Source: Prinia subflava
Taxonomy: Eukaryota; Chordata; Aves; Passeriformes; Cisticolidae
Assembly: GCF_021018805.1 (NCBI RefSeq)
Contig: NC_086283.1
Location: forward strand, 18,566,162 to 18,630,161
Length of the DNA: 64,000 bases
Direction: 5' to 3'
A program made the position numbers and the translations under genes. Each line of letters opens with the position of its first letter. The stretch's first letter is position 1. A model generated the notes under the pieces. It worked only from the letters and a program-made list of their open reading frames with translations. It searched no databases and had not been told where the DNA came from. Below, one piece after another: positions 51,101 through 61,343 of this stretch.

Positions 51101-54100
51101 GTCACTTCCCACTGGATGGCACTATTTAATAAATTATACTAGGAAAGGTGGTTGCTACAATGAGCAAACTTTAGAGGACATTATAGAAGTGATATTTAGA
51201 ATTGTTAAGTATATTCTGTCTCTCATGTTTTTCCAAAGGGGAGCACGAAACACCTTTGTCCAATGGGCAGAGGAAATGACCACTGAGGTTATTGCAGCAG
51301 CACGTGCTTTACACCCAGTAAGGAACTGCTTCCACAGGCCTGCCACCTAAAGCTTCTGGTGTTTTATCAAGGTTTTGATCCCGACCTTTGCAAAGGGATA
51401 GAGGTTTTAAAAGCAAAAGTATTTCTTCTTTTTCTCACACCAGAAGAAACTGATTTTAATTCAAGGCTTGATGGTCATACATATTGTTGAGGTCTGTTTC
51501 TTTTTTTGCTCTTTAATATAAAATATCAGCAGTTACCATTCTGTAAGTCATCAGGGTTCTTGTATTTTCATTTTCATGTCAGGACTGTAGCAGAAAATCT
51601 GGTGTACAAACTTGGGCAGTTCACAGCAGGAAGTCTCCAGATAAAAACAAAATTAAACCAGTGTATTTTGCTAGAAAGTAAGAATGCTGGAATGTTCTTT
51701 TCCAGTTTTTGAAAGCTGATTGAAAGCATAACTAGGCCCATAAATAGGTAACATTAAACTTTGTGTATACAAATAAAATGAATTTGTTAAAGAAATAATT
51801 CAGGGACACGTCAAGATTCATTGACATATGGTCAAGAATTAAAACAAATTAAAGAAAGGTATCTCTCCCAAAACAATAATACAGCTGGGATGTGCAGAGA
51901 TACAGGGAGCAGGATAACAGCACAGGCTCTGATTTCTTTTCTTGCCCGATTCTTTCAATGTTTACAAAATTTCTGCTGAGAGGTGTTAAGCATTTTTTGA
52001 AAAAAAAAATGGCTCCTATATTCACAGTGGTGCTGAAGTTAAAAATAATCAGGATCCAGCCCTGTATTTTGCTGTGGACATTTCCCACGTTCGTTGTGCT
52101 GTGCATCAGGTGGCCACAACTCAGGCTCTGTATCTATAACAATAGCATCTCTCCCTGGAGCTGGGGATTGTGCACAGGATCTGCTACAGAACCTGGGAGG
52201 AGTTACCATCCATGGATTTGGCACTCTGAGTGCCCTACCAATTGTGTTCCTTGGAGCAAAGGAAAATAACTGAACAAATCATGCTCTGACATGTTTTACT
52301 TGTGCGCAAAGATCTATCTCGTGTTGAGTTTCCCTTCAGCAACAACTTCTGCATTGCTGTGTTTTGGATGTGACATAGTGAGAAGAGAACCCCGACAGAG
52401 AATTGTCGGATCTGGGAAATATGTCAGAGGTCTTTAAGCTTTCATCCTCTGCAGCTGATGGGAGCGCAGGCATTCCAACTGGCAGTGAAGAATGGTGTCT
52501 AACATGGAACAGTGAGAAATGAGAGTCAGGGCTGGCTTGGTTTTTTGTTGTTGTTTTGCTTCCTTAATCTCAGAACAGGCTGTTCCTTTATACAGGTGTT
52601 TCCTTTATACAACTTCTCACCTTCTGATTTTAGAGCCTGGCAGGATAAATCAGTTGACCTTTAAAAATCAAAAAGCTGTTCTCCAAGCATCTGAGACTGA
52701 AAGCTCTTGGACTCAAGCTCTGCAGTGAAGTCAATTTTCTTGTTATTAAACCACTGATACATTTACAGTGTGGGCTACTTACATCATCTGACATTTTGAC
52801 ATCAGTCTGAGAGGAACCCTGGCCTGCTAAATCGGGTTGTTATTTCTGATAAAGTCAGTTTCTTCTTTTAAACTCTGCTAAGTCTGTTCCGATAAGGAAA
52901 AAGTTAAAAAAAGAAGGATAAAGTCCTTCCTTAAAACATTAAACAAGCTCACAGTATATTTATTCAGCCCTTTGTCTGGGGAATTTCAACCTCATCTGAA
53001 GCCTCTCTATGCTGCCATGGCATGCCTCATTCTGTTTTGCATTAAGAATAGGAGAAAAATATATTCATGTTTGTTTACAGTGAAAATGAAACATCTAATG
53101 TTTCATACATGTAAAATTTGAGTTTAAGTTAATGTAATTTACTCCTTTAGAAATTCTATTTTGTAACTTTGTTCTATGCTTCCACTTAGGCAGTTCCATA
53201 CTTGCTGTTTTTCCAATTCTGGTGCTTTCTGGGCCACTCTGTAACAGCATAAACCCTTGCAACATTGGGCTGGGTTTTCTTGTCATTGGGAGAGTGAAAG
53301 CCTTAACTCAGGACATGGAGCAGGGTGTGTTGCTGGAATTGCACGGTAAGACAGAGGGAGAACTTTCTAATACTGCTGGACTCTTCTTTGAGCTCCTCCT
53401 TTGGAAGCAGGTCCCCTGACACATCCAACAGAGAGGCTGAGCCACATTTTCATAGCTGCATCAGACACTGCCAGAGTAGAAGCAGAGCCCAGTTTTAACC
53501 TGTGTTGGGCACAGCTTAAAATTGCAGAGCTTTGTCCTAATCGCTGGGTGGAGTCACCTCCTTCTGCTCCAGTATTCAGTCTTTACCAGTTCTTTCTGTC
53601 AGTACTTTTGAAAACACATTTTCTACCAGGTAGAAGGTAGCAGGTAGTTGCTCTGGGAGTTTCTTAATTGTTACACACTCAGAATGGCCCTTTCAAAGAA
53701 TTGGTTTCTATTATGTTTTCTTTGACCTTTTAATATTAGTTTTGGCCTTTGTTCTTCATGCCATCACTGACAATTGGCTCTCAAAGACAAACACTTATTT
53801 TCAGTTCAGCCAGTCCTTCACACCAGATTTGTGGCAACACAGAAAGTTTTTGAGAGTTGTAGGAGTTTTTAATGTACTAACAGACATTGTACTCCAGTGC
53901 CACTTTTTAATATTAATTTATGGATTTCATGAAGATCAGTGCTGATCTCCCTAGAATTCAGCATGGATAAGTGCCTGCTCAGAGAGAGCTGGGAATTGGA
54001 GATGGAAGAGGCTTAGCAAGGCATTTGCTATCCAGTCTACCTCTATTTCCATGTAGTTATTCAGAAATGCACTCCTCCAGCATTTCAGATAAATACGTTT

Positions 54101-54712
54101 TTGTTCAGTGGATCTTGCTGGAGTAAATCTGGTAATTCATAAGGCGGAGCAAGAAGCCTAAGTCTAAATTAACTGTAACTTTGTGTCTGTCTTTCTGGAA
54201 TAGGCAGTTATTGATTATCTATACATCAGGTAAATCTCTAATGCCAGGAAGTAATTTTATTATGTCTCAAAGCATGCAATTAAGAAGTTATTAAAAGTTT
54301 ATTCAATCCTGTGGTGAATGATCTGTTTAGCTACTACTCTGTCTTAATAGGTACTTTGTTTAAATATCTCATACTGGGGAATTTTAAGTACAGCATAATG
54401 CAATTTCTTTTTTCTTACATTTTCTAATTCCACTGGGGTGACTTTACAACATTATGAAGAAATTAATCTGTGACTTTTCTTTATTTAGTGTTTCAAAACC
54501 ATTTCAGACATGTCTGTTATGGCCACACACTTCATATTTATCCATTTCACGCTCTGAGTGTCACATGTTCTATGCATTTTGAAAGGAATCATCATTGGAC
54601 TGCAGGCAAACTCAGGTCCTTCATAATTAAAACATTCCTGGTCAATTTCTCCAGTGATTAGGGACTTGAGTATTTTCTATTTTATGTAGAAATTGGCAAA
54701 ATTCAGCAGTAA
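48131..54712. other. Non-coding DNA, nothing recognised
   Basis: No gene or named repeat. The plus-strand frame at 51892-52269 (125 codons) lacks recognised domains. A small CpG-containing hairpin (CCGACA/TGTCGG) lies at 52392-52409. Confidence 0.55.
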
Positions 54713-54731
54713 TTTTTTTTTTTTTTTTTTT
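54713..54731. repeat. Poly(T) tract
   Basis: 19 consecutive T residues. Simple homopolymer with no associated element. Confidence 0.95.
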
Positions 54732-57700
54732 ACTTCCTTTGGGTAAAGCCATTCAAAGACCATGTGATGGAAAGGGAGTGCTATTGCTGGGCTTCTCCCA
54801 ATTTTGGTTTATACAAATTTCATAGGGAAACTCCCTCAAGAACAGGTGAACAGTGGAAGGCAAGGGCAGAGGTCAGCCTGGAGCAGGCTGGGCAGTTTTG
54901 TGTTCCTGTTGTTGCAGACCAACTGCTGAGTTTATCCTGAAGAGCTGAACCGTCCCATGCTTTTAGTCTGTAGTGCAAATTAAGGTAGACAGACCATAGA
55001 CAGGACAGTTATTAATTGAATTTTATGCCTTTCCTCCCTGCTCTTAGTGCTGCTAAGCATGGAAATAAATGCTTTTGGTCTCCAAGCCAAGATTAGTTCT
55101 CCCAAACTCTACTGATTGTTTACTATTTAGATTTAATTATGCTTTTGTTTTCCTGTATTTTGGATTTCATAATGTTTCCTGTTTTCAGTATTCAGTGTCA
55201 GAATTACCTTTGGAGACAGACTTGCTCCGGTATTTTCCTGTGTATTTTAAAATGTGTTGCAAAACATGGGCACATCGTTTTTGACAGAATTTTAGTCTCC
55301 TTCTAGGCCTTTCCATCCTCCAAGGGCAGTAAGTTCAGTAGCAGCCAATCAGATCTATATTGCATAAGGTTCTTGGGACATGCTGGGAATAATTATACAG
55401 GTAAGAGCTTGCTGTAAAGGATATTGTAAAATACCACTCATAGGATGCCTGCAGTTTGTTTTTTGATTCGCTCAAAAACCAAAGGAATTTAAATTCACAA
55501 GTTTTTCTATCTATCCATTCTGCAGAACTCAAATTGAGTGCTAGATAAGCGTTCATATTTATTTCTTGGAGTGAAGGGCACAGAGAAGTGTTTATCTGGA
55601 CCAGTCTGGCTTTTGGATTCGACTTGCATGGGTGACACTTTGGTTTGTGCAAAAAATCATGGGCTTCAAAAATCATGGGTTTCATGGCGAAGGTAGGAAT
55701 TGCCCATTACCCTGGTTAAAAACCCTTAATGAGGAAAAGAACAAAAGAAAAATAGGTGAATGGCTAGAAACTAATTCTCCTCCTCAAATAATTCTAAACA
55801 TGAAATAAACTTTTAAAACAAGTGAAGATTTATCTTGCTTCTTCTTGACAATATTTTATAGAAACAGGGATGACATCTGAGTGGTTCAGAGTACTCTAGA
55901 GTGGGAGTACACAATAATTCACAATAAACAAGTGAATGTTTGGAATGCTGATTGCTACGGGCCCAAATAGTTTGAGCTAATCCTATCCAAAATGTCATCT
56001 TGCTGTTGTGTTACACAAATTCAGGCTACATTCTTGGCTTTCCTCTTCAGTGACATGTTCTTTGATTGAAATTATCAGCAGTTCTTTAGTTCACTGCAAA
56101 GTCAAGTGTTCCCAAAAGTGATTAAAATGCAGATCTTGTGAAAAATTCAGTAAATAATTTTGAAGGTGTAGCTTTTCTTTGGGTTTCCTAAAAATGGGTT
56201 TTATGGCATTTTGAACCTGGTTTAGCACCTCTATTTTTGATATCCATTACAGAAGATCTATTTTCCTGCTTCCATTGCCTTAGATAATAATTTTGTCTGT
56301 GCTAACTGTAATCTTAGAGAATGCATAACCTAACAGGAACTGTCTGTTTTACTGCATGCAAAAGATGGAATAATTTCTTCATGGTTGCCACTTCTGTTTC
56401 TGAAAGGCTGTAACTGAATGTCTGTATTTGCAGCTCCCTGCAAGTAAATGATCTCTCCTGCAGATGCCAAACAAGCCCTGACATGTGACAGCCCAACAGG
56501 AATATTTCCTAGAGTCCATGCTAACATAAGAACGATTTGTCAAAATATGGGTACCACAAATATTACCAGCTTTATCAGTTGTTCAATTTACATTAATTTT
56601 TCCCGCTGAGCAATATATAAATATTCATGGTGCTATCAGATTAGTTTACACTTTGAGAAGTTATCAGAGATGAGAGAGAGAAATACAGCATAAATATTTT
56701 AATTCTTCTAAGTATGTAGTTCCTTTGACTCCCTGATGATAGTCACAGTGACATTATGAGAAGAAAAAACTTTTATAACAAATTTCATTCATGGGAGTAG
56801 TCACCAGTGAAGTTCAAAAGTATTTATTATAAAACTCTTTGTGAATTCAGTGGAATTGTTATCTTGTAGGTCTTTTTCTTCTTTGCATGTGTTTGATCAA
56901 TATTGGTTGAACTATGGCTAAACTTTGAAGGAAATAAATGAGTTGTTAATGAGATGGTCATTGCCCCTGGTGTACATTGCTGAGAACCATGCAAGTGATT
57001 TTCATTTTTCACACTTTGGAAAGAGGCACTGAGCAGGGAAAAGTTATGGAAGCAAAACACACAATTAACCCCAGGGAAGGGGGAAGTGGCATTAATTTCA
57101 GTCTCGTAGGTAGCAGCCATTGAAGTCAGTGTGAAACTTTGAGGGCTTATCTGTATTATTGGATGAGGGTGACCCCTGTTTCTGCTGTATTAACCTCAAA
57201 CCTGAAAGTGTGGGAAAGCAATGAGATGTGTTTTATAGCTGTAACTCCATTCCTTACCTTCCCACTCCAAAGAATATTCATTTGAACTGACTGAAGTTTT
57301 GGTTTTTTTATTCAAAGCCAATGTGTTTCTCTCAGAATACTTCATATTTTAAAGTCAGTCAAATATGTAAATGTTTGAAATAATTTGTTTGTTGTCTAAA
57401 ATTATTTGAGATATTTAGTGCCATCTTTCAGTATCTCAGATATTTTACCCCCAAAGTTACCAGTTTATGCAAAAAACAGAAAGTGATTTCTGTTTGATTA
57501 AGAGTCACAGCTATTTTTGTGGAGTTCTTGATATGAAGAAACCCTCAGCTTAATATTTTAAACAATTTTGGACTCTGCTATTAATTAGTACAAGTTTTTC
57601 TTGTTCATATCTGTTGAAGATTGATGCTAATATTTTAACTTTTAATTGGTAAGAAATTTCTTTATTTATTTTATTTGAATTTTAAATTGCTTTAATAATT

Positions 57701-58329
57701 GTGATTTTAATAAGGACTTGGCAACAGGATTAGAGACAATTAGTATTTGACAGATGGGTGTCACAGTGATCAGCATGCGAGAAATACCTGGGTAGATGAA
57801 GAGAATCTTGTCCCATTTAAGCTTCTGTACAGCTTCACTTTCCATAAAGAGATAGAAAACATGAGAAATATTACAGGAAGTTTGCTGAGGCAAGACATTA
57901 TTCCTTGCCAAGAAACACCATTGATATTTTATAATTACAATACCAAGCTTGGTTATGTCACATTGTGGGAGACATTTTGTCATCATCCTCGTCATTACTA
58001 ATAATGTGTCACTGCATGCAGGATAAAATAGAAAGCTTTAGCTCTAACTGGTTTTGATCTGACACCAGTTTTTGCTGGATATAAATGAATTTTGTATTCC
58101 TGTTCTATCTGTTCTCAACACTCCCAAACAGCCAGGCAGTAACAGCAATGCTCTTGGCTTCCTTTTTTCTTGAAGAAATTGTACAGTATTTTCTTCTGCC
58201 ACCTCAGTGTTGTGAAGGCTTTCCCCTGAGTTTTGGGAGAAAAGGATTGTTATTCCAGTAATTGGGTAGTCTATGACAACTTGCAATAATTTCTTTATTA
58301 ATAATGTTTCTTAATATGGAAAAATGACA
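54732..58329. other. Non-coding DNA, nothing recognised
   Basis: AT-rich sequence with only short, overlapping frames. The minus-strand frames at 55335-55685 and 57666-57995 have no recognised features. Confidence 0.6.
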
Positions 58330-58835
58330 TCTTGGTGTGTTTGAATTCAGCTGCCCTGACAAAGCTAATTGCTCCTTGAGATGCCATCCTGGGATGTGCT
58401 GGGAGTGTGAAAAAGAACAACTGCTGACTTCAGTAACTTATTTTCCCAGCAATTTAACATTTTTCACATAATTAGCTCTGGTGTTCTCCTTGGATTAACA
58501 GATCCACTAATAACATTGTGCTTTAAAAGCTGCAAAGCGGGAAGAACAGAACGCAAAGCATATTCGAGGGGTGCGAGCTCATTACGCTGCCAGGTTGGGT
58601 AAGTACAACACAGTTACCCTTTAACCTCCACAAATGCTTAAATACATTTCAAATACAGCCTTGATAGCTGATTGTAAGTTTACAGATTCGTAGTTTACTT
58701 CAATAATAGGTAACCTCCTGAAATTAACTGAGTTTTGATTGCAGCAGGATTTTTTTAAAGAGAGATAATAATTTGTCTGCATTTCCCACTTCATTAACTC
58801 AAAATCTAAGGAGAGGAAGGAGGGAACACCCCATA
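58330..58835. promoter_or_regulatory. Candidate conserved non-coding block, left of the TAGATA array
   Basis: Mixed-composition sequence poor in homopolymer runs. It contains TAATTGC, ATAATTAG and ACTAATAAC words and a CpG-rich core at 58538-58588. The texture resembles vertebrate conserved non-coding elements. This is a judgement from appearance only. The short candidate exon at 58530-58598 lies inside it. Confidence 0.3.
58530..58598 (+). CDS. Candidate 69-nt micro-exon or CpG-rich conserved core (speculative)
   Basis: A TTTAAAAG precedes the block, and GG|GTAAGTAC, a strong 5' splice site, follows it at 58598/58599. The 69 nt are divisible by three and carry five CpG dinucleotides in a CpG-poor region, which suggests constraint. 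In the frame starting one base after GCT, the block reads AKREEQNAKHIRGVRAHYAA then RLG, charged and helix-like. The other two plus-strand frames are also open over this short distance, so openness proves little. The acceptor has a weak pyrimidine tract. On the minus strand, TTCTTCCCGCTTTGCAG makes a better acceptor, reading away to the left from 58529. I do not recognise the protein. A conserved non-coding element is the main alternative. Confidence 0.25.
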
Positions 58836-58849
58836 AACACACACACACA
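58836..58849. repeat. (AC)n short microsatellite
   Basis: About six AC units directly adjoining the TAGATA array, making a compound microsatellite. Confidence 0.9.
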
Positions 58850-58850
58850 A

Positions 58851-59250
58851 ATAGATATAGATGATATAGATATAGATATAGATATATAGATATAGATATA
58901 GATATAGATGATATAGATATAGATATAGATGATATAGATTAGATATAGATATAGATATAGATATAGATATAGATATAGATATAGATATAGATATAGATAT
59001 AGATATAGATATAGATATAGATATAGATATAGATATAGATATAGATATAGATATAGATATATAGATATAGATATAGATATAGATGATATAGATTAGATAT
59101 AGATATAGATATAGATATAGATATAGATATAGATATAGATATAGATATAGATATATAGATATAGATATAGATATAGATATAGATATAGATATAGATATAG
59201 ATATAGATATAGATATAGATATAGATATAGATATAGATATAGATAGATAT
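58851..59250. repeat. (TAGATA)n hexanucleotide array, 400 bp
   Basis: Nearly pure ATAGAT hexamers with recurring interruptions: GATATATAGAT, GATGATATAGAT and GATTAGAT. The combination GATGATATAGATTAGATATA occurs twice, near 58929 and near 59082, and a GATATATAG variant precedes each. The array thus seems to have been internally duplicated in a block of about 150 bp as well as growing by single units. The long minus-strand frames here (SI, YI and LY dipeptide runs of up to 199 codons) are artefacts of the array. Confidence 0.98.
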
Positions 59251-60140
59251 GGAATGTTTTTTCTCATAAATCCAAGTAATGCTTTGGAAGATGAGGGGCT
59301 GCCAGACAAGCATACAGCTAAAATAACCAGAGCCAATAACTGCATGTCAGGACAGTAAAAAGCCCAATGGATTTCTGCTTGGAATGACAAAAATTGTAAA
59401 GTCAAAGCTTTATAGCTGCCCTTTTTAGCTTTTCTTGTGCAACTTTCAAAATCCTCAAGAGTTACAGTGCATTATGCAGGGAAATGCAGACGCCAATAAT
59501 CTCTTCCAAAGCACTCACAGGCCTTGCAGGGCGGGCTGGAGCTGCAAGGGGAGAATCACAGGAAAACCTAATGCAAAATAAAATGAATGAAACTATTCTG
59601 AACTTCGGTGAACAGATTTTGGAAATAATGAGTATGAGGGGATTTGATCAGTTAGGAGTTATAGCAGACAGAAAAGCAAAAGGGTTAATAGAAAATGTAG
59701 TGCAGACTTGGAGATGCCAGAGAAGGGATCTGTATTCAAAAGGATGTGCCAAGAACCAGATTTTGTTATGACATAGATGATTTAAAATTTGTGTCTGCAA
59801 ATCTCAATCAATTGTCATTGGTGGAAATCTGGATTTTAAAGTAATACCAGCAAGGCTAGCAAACCCGACAGCTTTAAAAGGATGTTTACAGATTATAAAA
59901 TGCTTATTTTATCAGTGAGATGGAAAATGTAATATAAAGCAGTATGAACACGGTTATTTACCTCAAAGGAGATGGGCTGGAGCAGACCATAGACCTTATT
60001 AACCTTAATTATCAGCCCTTGGGGTGCCCTAAATTCTTAGTCTATTAAGTATAAAACGCTAATCTGCAGGGGCTGTAGACTCATCATGTGAAAAATTATT
60101 TGGAAATGCAAATGGGAATTAGAAGAGAAACATTCATCCA
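59251..60140. promoter_or_regulatory. Candidate conserved non-coding block, right of the TAGATA array
   Basis: Long unique stretch with mixed composition and few low-complexity runs. Examples include ATTATGCAGGGAAATGCAGA at about 59471 and CCTTATTAACCTTAATTATC around 59995. A plus-strand frame is open from about 59391 to a TAA-free end at 59769-59771 (95 codons from its first ATG at 59484), with a run of mixed hydrophobic and charged residues. I do not recognise it, and chance frames of this size are expected. The texture fits a conserved regulatory element better than an exon. Confidence 0.3.
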
Positions 60141-60349
60141 CATCTTATTAATTCTTCCCTGCTGCTGTCTCAATGGATCTCCCCTCCCTGGTGTCTGACA
60201 AACACCAGCAGTTTGCCCACTGCAAGGCTCTGAGCCTTGGTGGGGTGCTCAGATAGAGACAAATCTCCACACTGTTCACAACAAGAAATATATCTGGCAG
60301 TGGTGAACTTCCATCCTGATTAGAGCAGCAGAGGTCTTTTGAAACATTT

Positions 60350-60515
60350 AGAATTATAAAATGGTTTGGGTTGGAAGGAATCTTAAAGATCATCTGGTTC
60401 CAGTCACTTGCAGGGACACCTTCTACCAGCCGAGGTTGCTCCAAGCCCAGTCCAGCCTGGCCTGGGACTCTTCCAGGGATGGGAAGTCCCCAGTTCTTGG
60501 CAATTTCTCAGCTTT
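60350..60515 (-). mobile_element. CR1 LINE 3'-end fragment (minus strand)
   Basis: AGAATTATAAAATGGTTTGG, GTTGGAAGGAATCTTAAAG, ATCATCTGGTTCCAGTCAC, TGCAGGGACACCTTCTACC, GAGGTTGCTCCAAGCCCAG, then CCAGCCTGGCCTGGGACTC and TTCCAGGGATGGGAAGTCC follow the avian CR1 3' end in reverse complement. It is the best preserved terminal copy in the window. Similarity becomes uncertain past about 60515. Confidence 0.95.
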
Positions 60516-60732
60516 ATAGCACAGGATTTGTTCTCTGTGTGTCCTGCAGCCCTCCTTGTGTCCATGCCTGTTCAAAACAACTCAGTTCTACTCAGCTGTA
60601 TTTCACAACTCTCCTAAAAGCAGATCATTTGTGACAATCATTTCCCAATTACACACTGTGCTTCCTCACTGTGTGCTGTTGTAGTTTGCTTGTTTAAGTA
60701 ACGTAAACTCAAAGTTTGACATGAAAATTAAT
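60516..60732. other. Non-coding DNA, possible CR1 continuation
   Basis: Sequence past the recognisable CR1 words. It may be diverged CR1 up to about 60610, but I cannot align it by eye. Confidence 0.4.
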
Positions 60733-60777
60733 TACAAACAAGAAAAAAAAACCCAAAACCAAACCAAACCAAAAACT
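60733..60777. repeat. A-rich (CCAAA)n low complexity
   Basis: An A run followed by AACCC, AAAACC and three AAACC units. Simple A/C-rich tract. Confidence 0.9.
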
Positions 60778-61270
60778 AGAGACCATTCTCATCCTGAAAA
60801 CACAGACATATTGAAAAAATTGAGTCCATTCTAATCACAGGGTTGCTATGAAATGAACCCTATTGACTTGTGAATGCTTCCCACATGAGAAATTCTGAGA
60901 CTGACTGCTGTCATGGCCTGTTAGTTCTTAGTTCACAGAAAGTGGCTCTGGATATTGACATAAATGGATTTTAAGCTTTCCAAATATGAAAATGTACAAG
61001 TGGACTATACATCTTCACTGGTGCTGACCTTACTTTGATAAAGGGTTTGAAAAACTGTTTGACAAATGCTGGGGTTTTTTTCATTTCTGTTGGCTTTTTT
61101 GCTAAAATCTCTTCAATAGGAAAGGATTTCTGGATAATAAATTTCAGTGATTTGATATTTCTGTGTTCAGGTGAGAAAGAAAGAAAAGTCCACAATGAAA
61201 TTAGGATGTATTTCTTACAGACCTCACAAGCTATGATTTTCCTGGCAATTGGTTACTCTGGCATTACTAA
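60778..61270. other. Non-coding DNA, nothing recognised
   Basis: AT-rich sequence between two A-rich tracts. Small frames on both strands overlap and lack any recognised feature. Confidence 0.6.
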
Positions 61271-61343
61271 TTAAAAACAACAACAACAACCACCAAAACA
61301 AAACAACAACAAAAAAAACCCAAAACCAAACAAACAAAAAACT
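61271..61343. repeat. A-rich (CAA)n/(CAAAA)n low complexity
   Basis: AACAACAACAACAACCACC, then AAAACAAAACAACAAC, an A run, and CAAACAAACAAAAA. About 70 bp of compound A/C-rich simple sequence. Confidence 0.93.

Noticed and set aside
51892..52269. 125-codon plus-strand frame with a Trp/Cys-rich end
   Set aside because: No domain recognised; the frame crosses an A-rich low-complexity run and overlaps frames on the other strand.
58806..59405. 199- and 124-codon minus-strand open frames
   Set aside because: They are dipeptide runs produced by the TAGATA array; every minus-strand phase of the hexamer lacks a stop.
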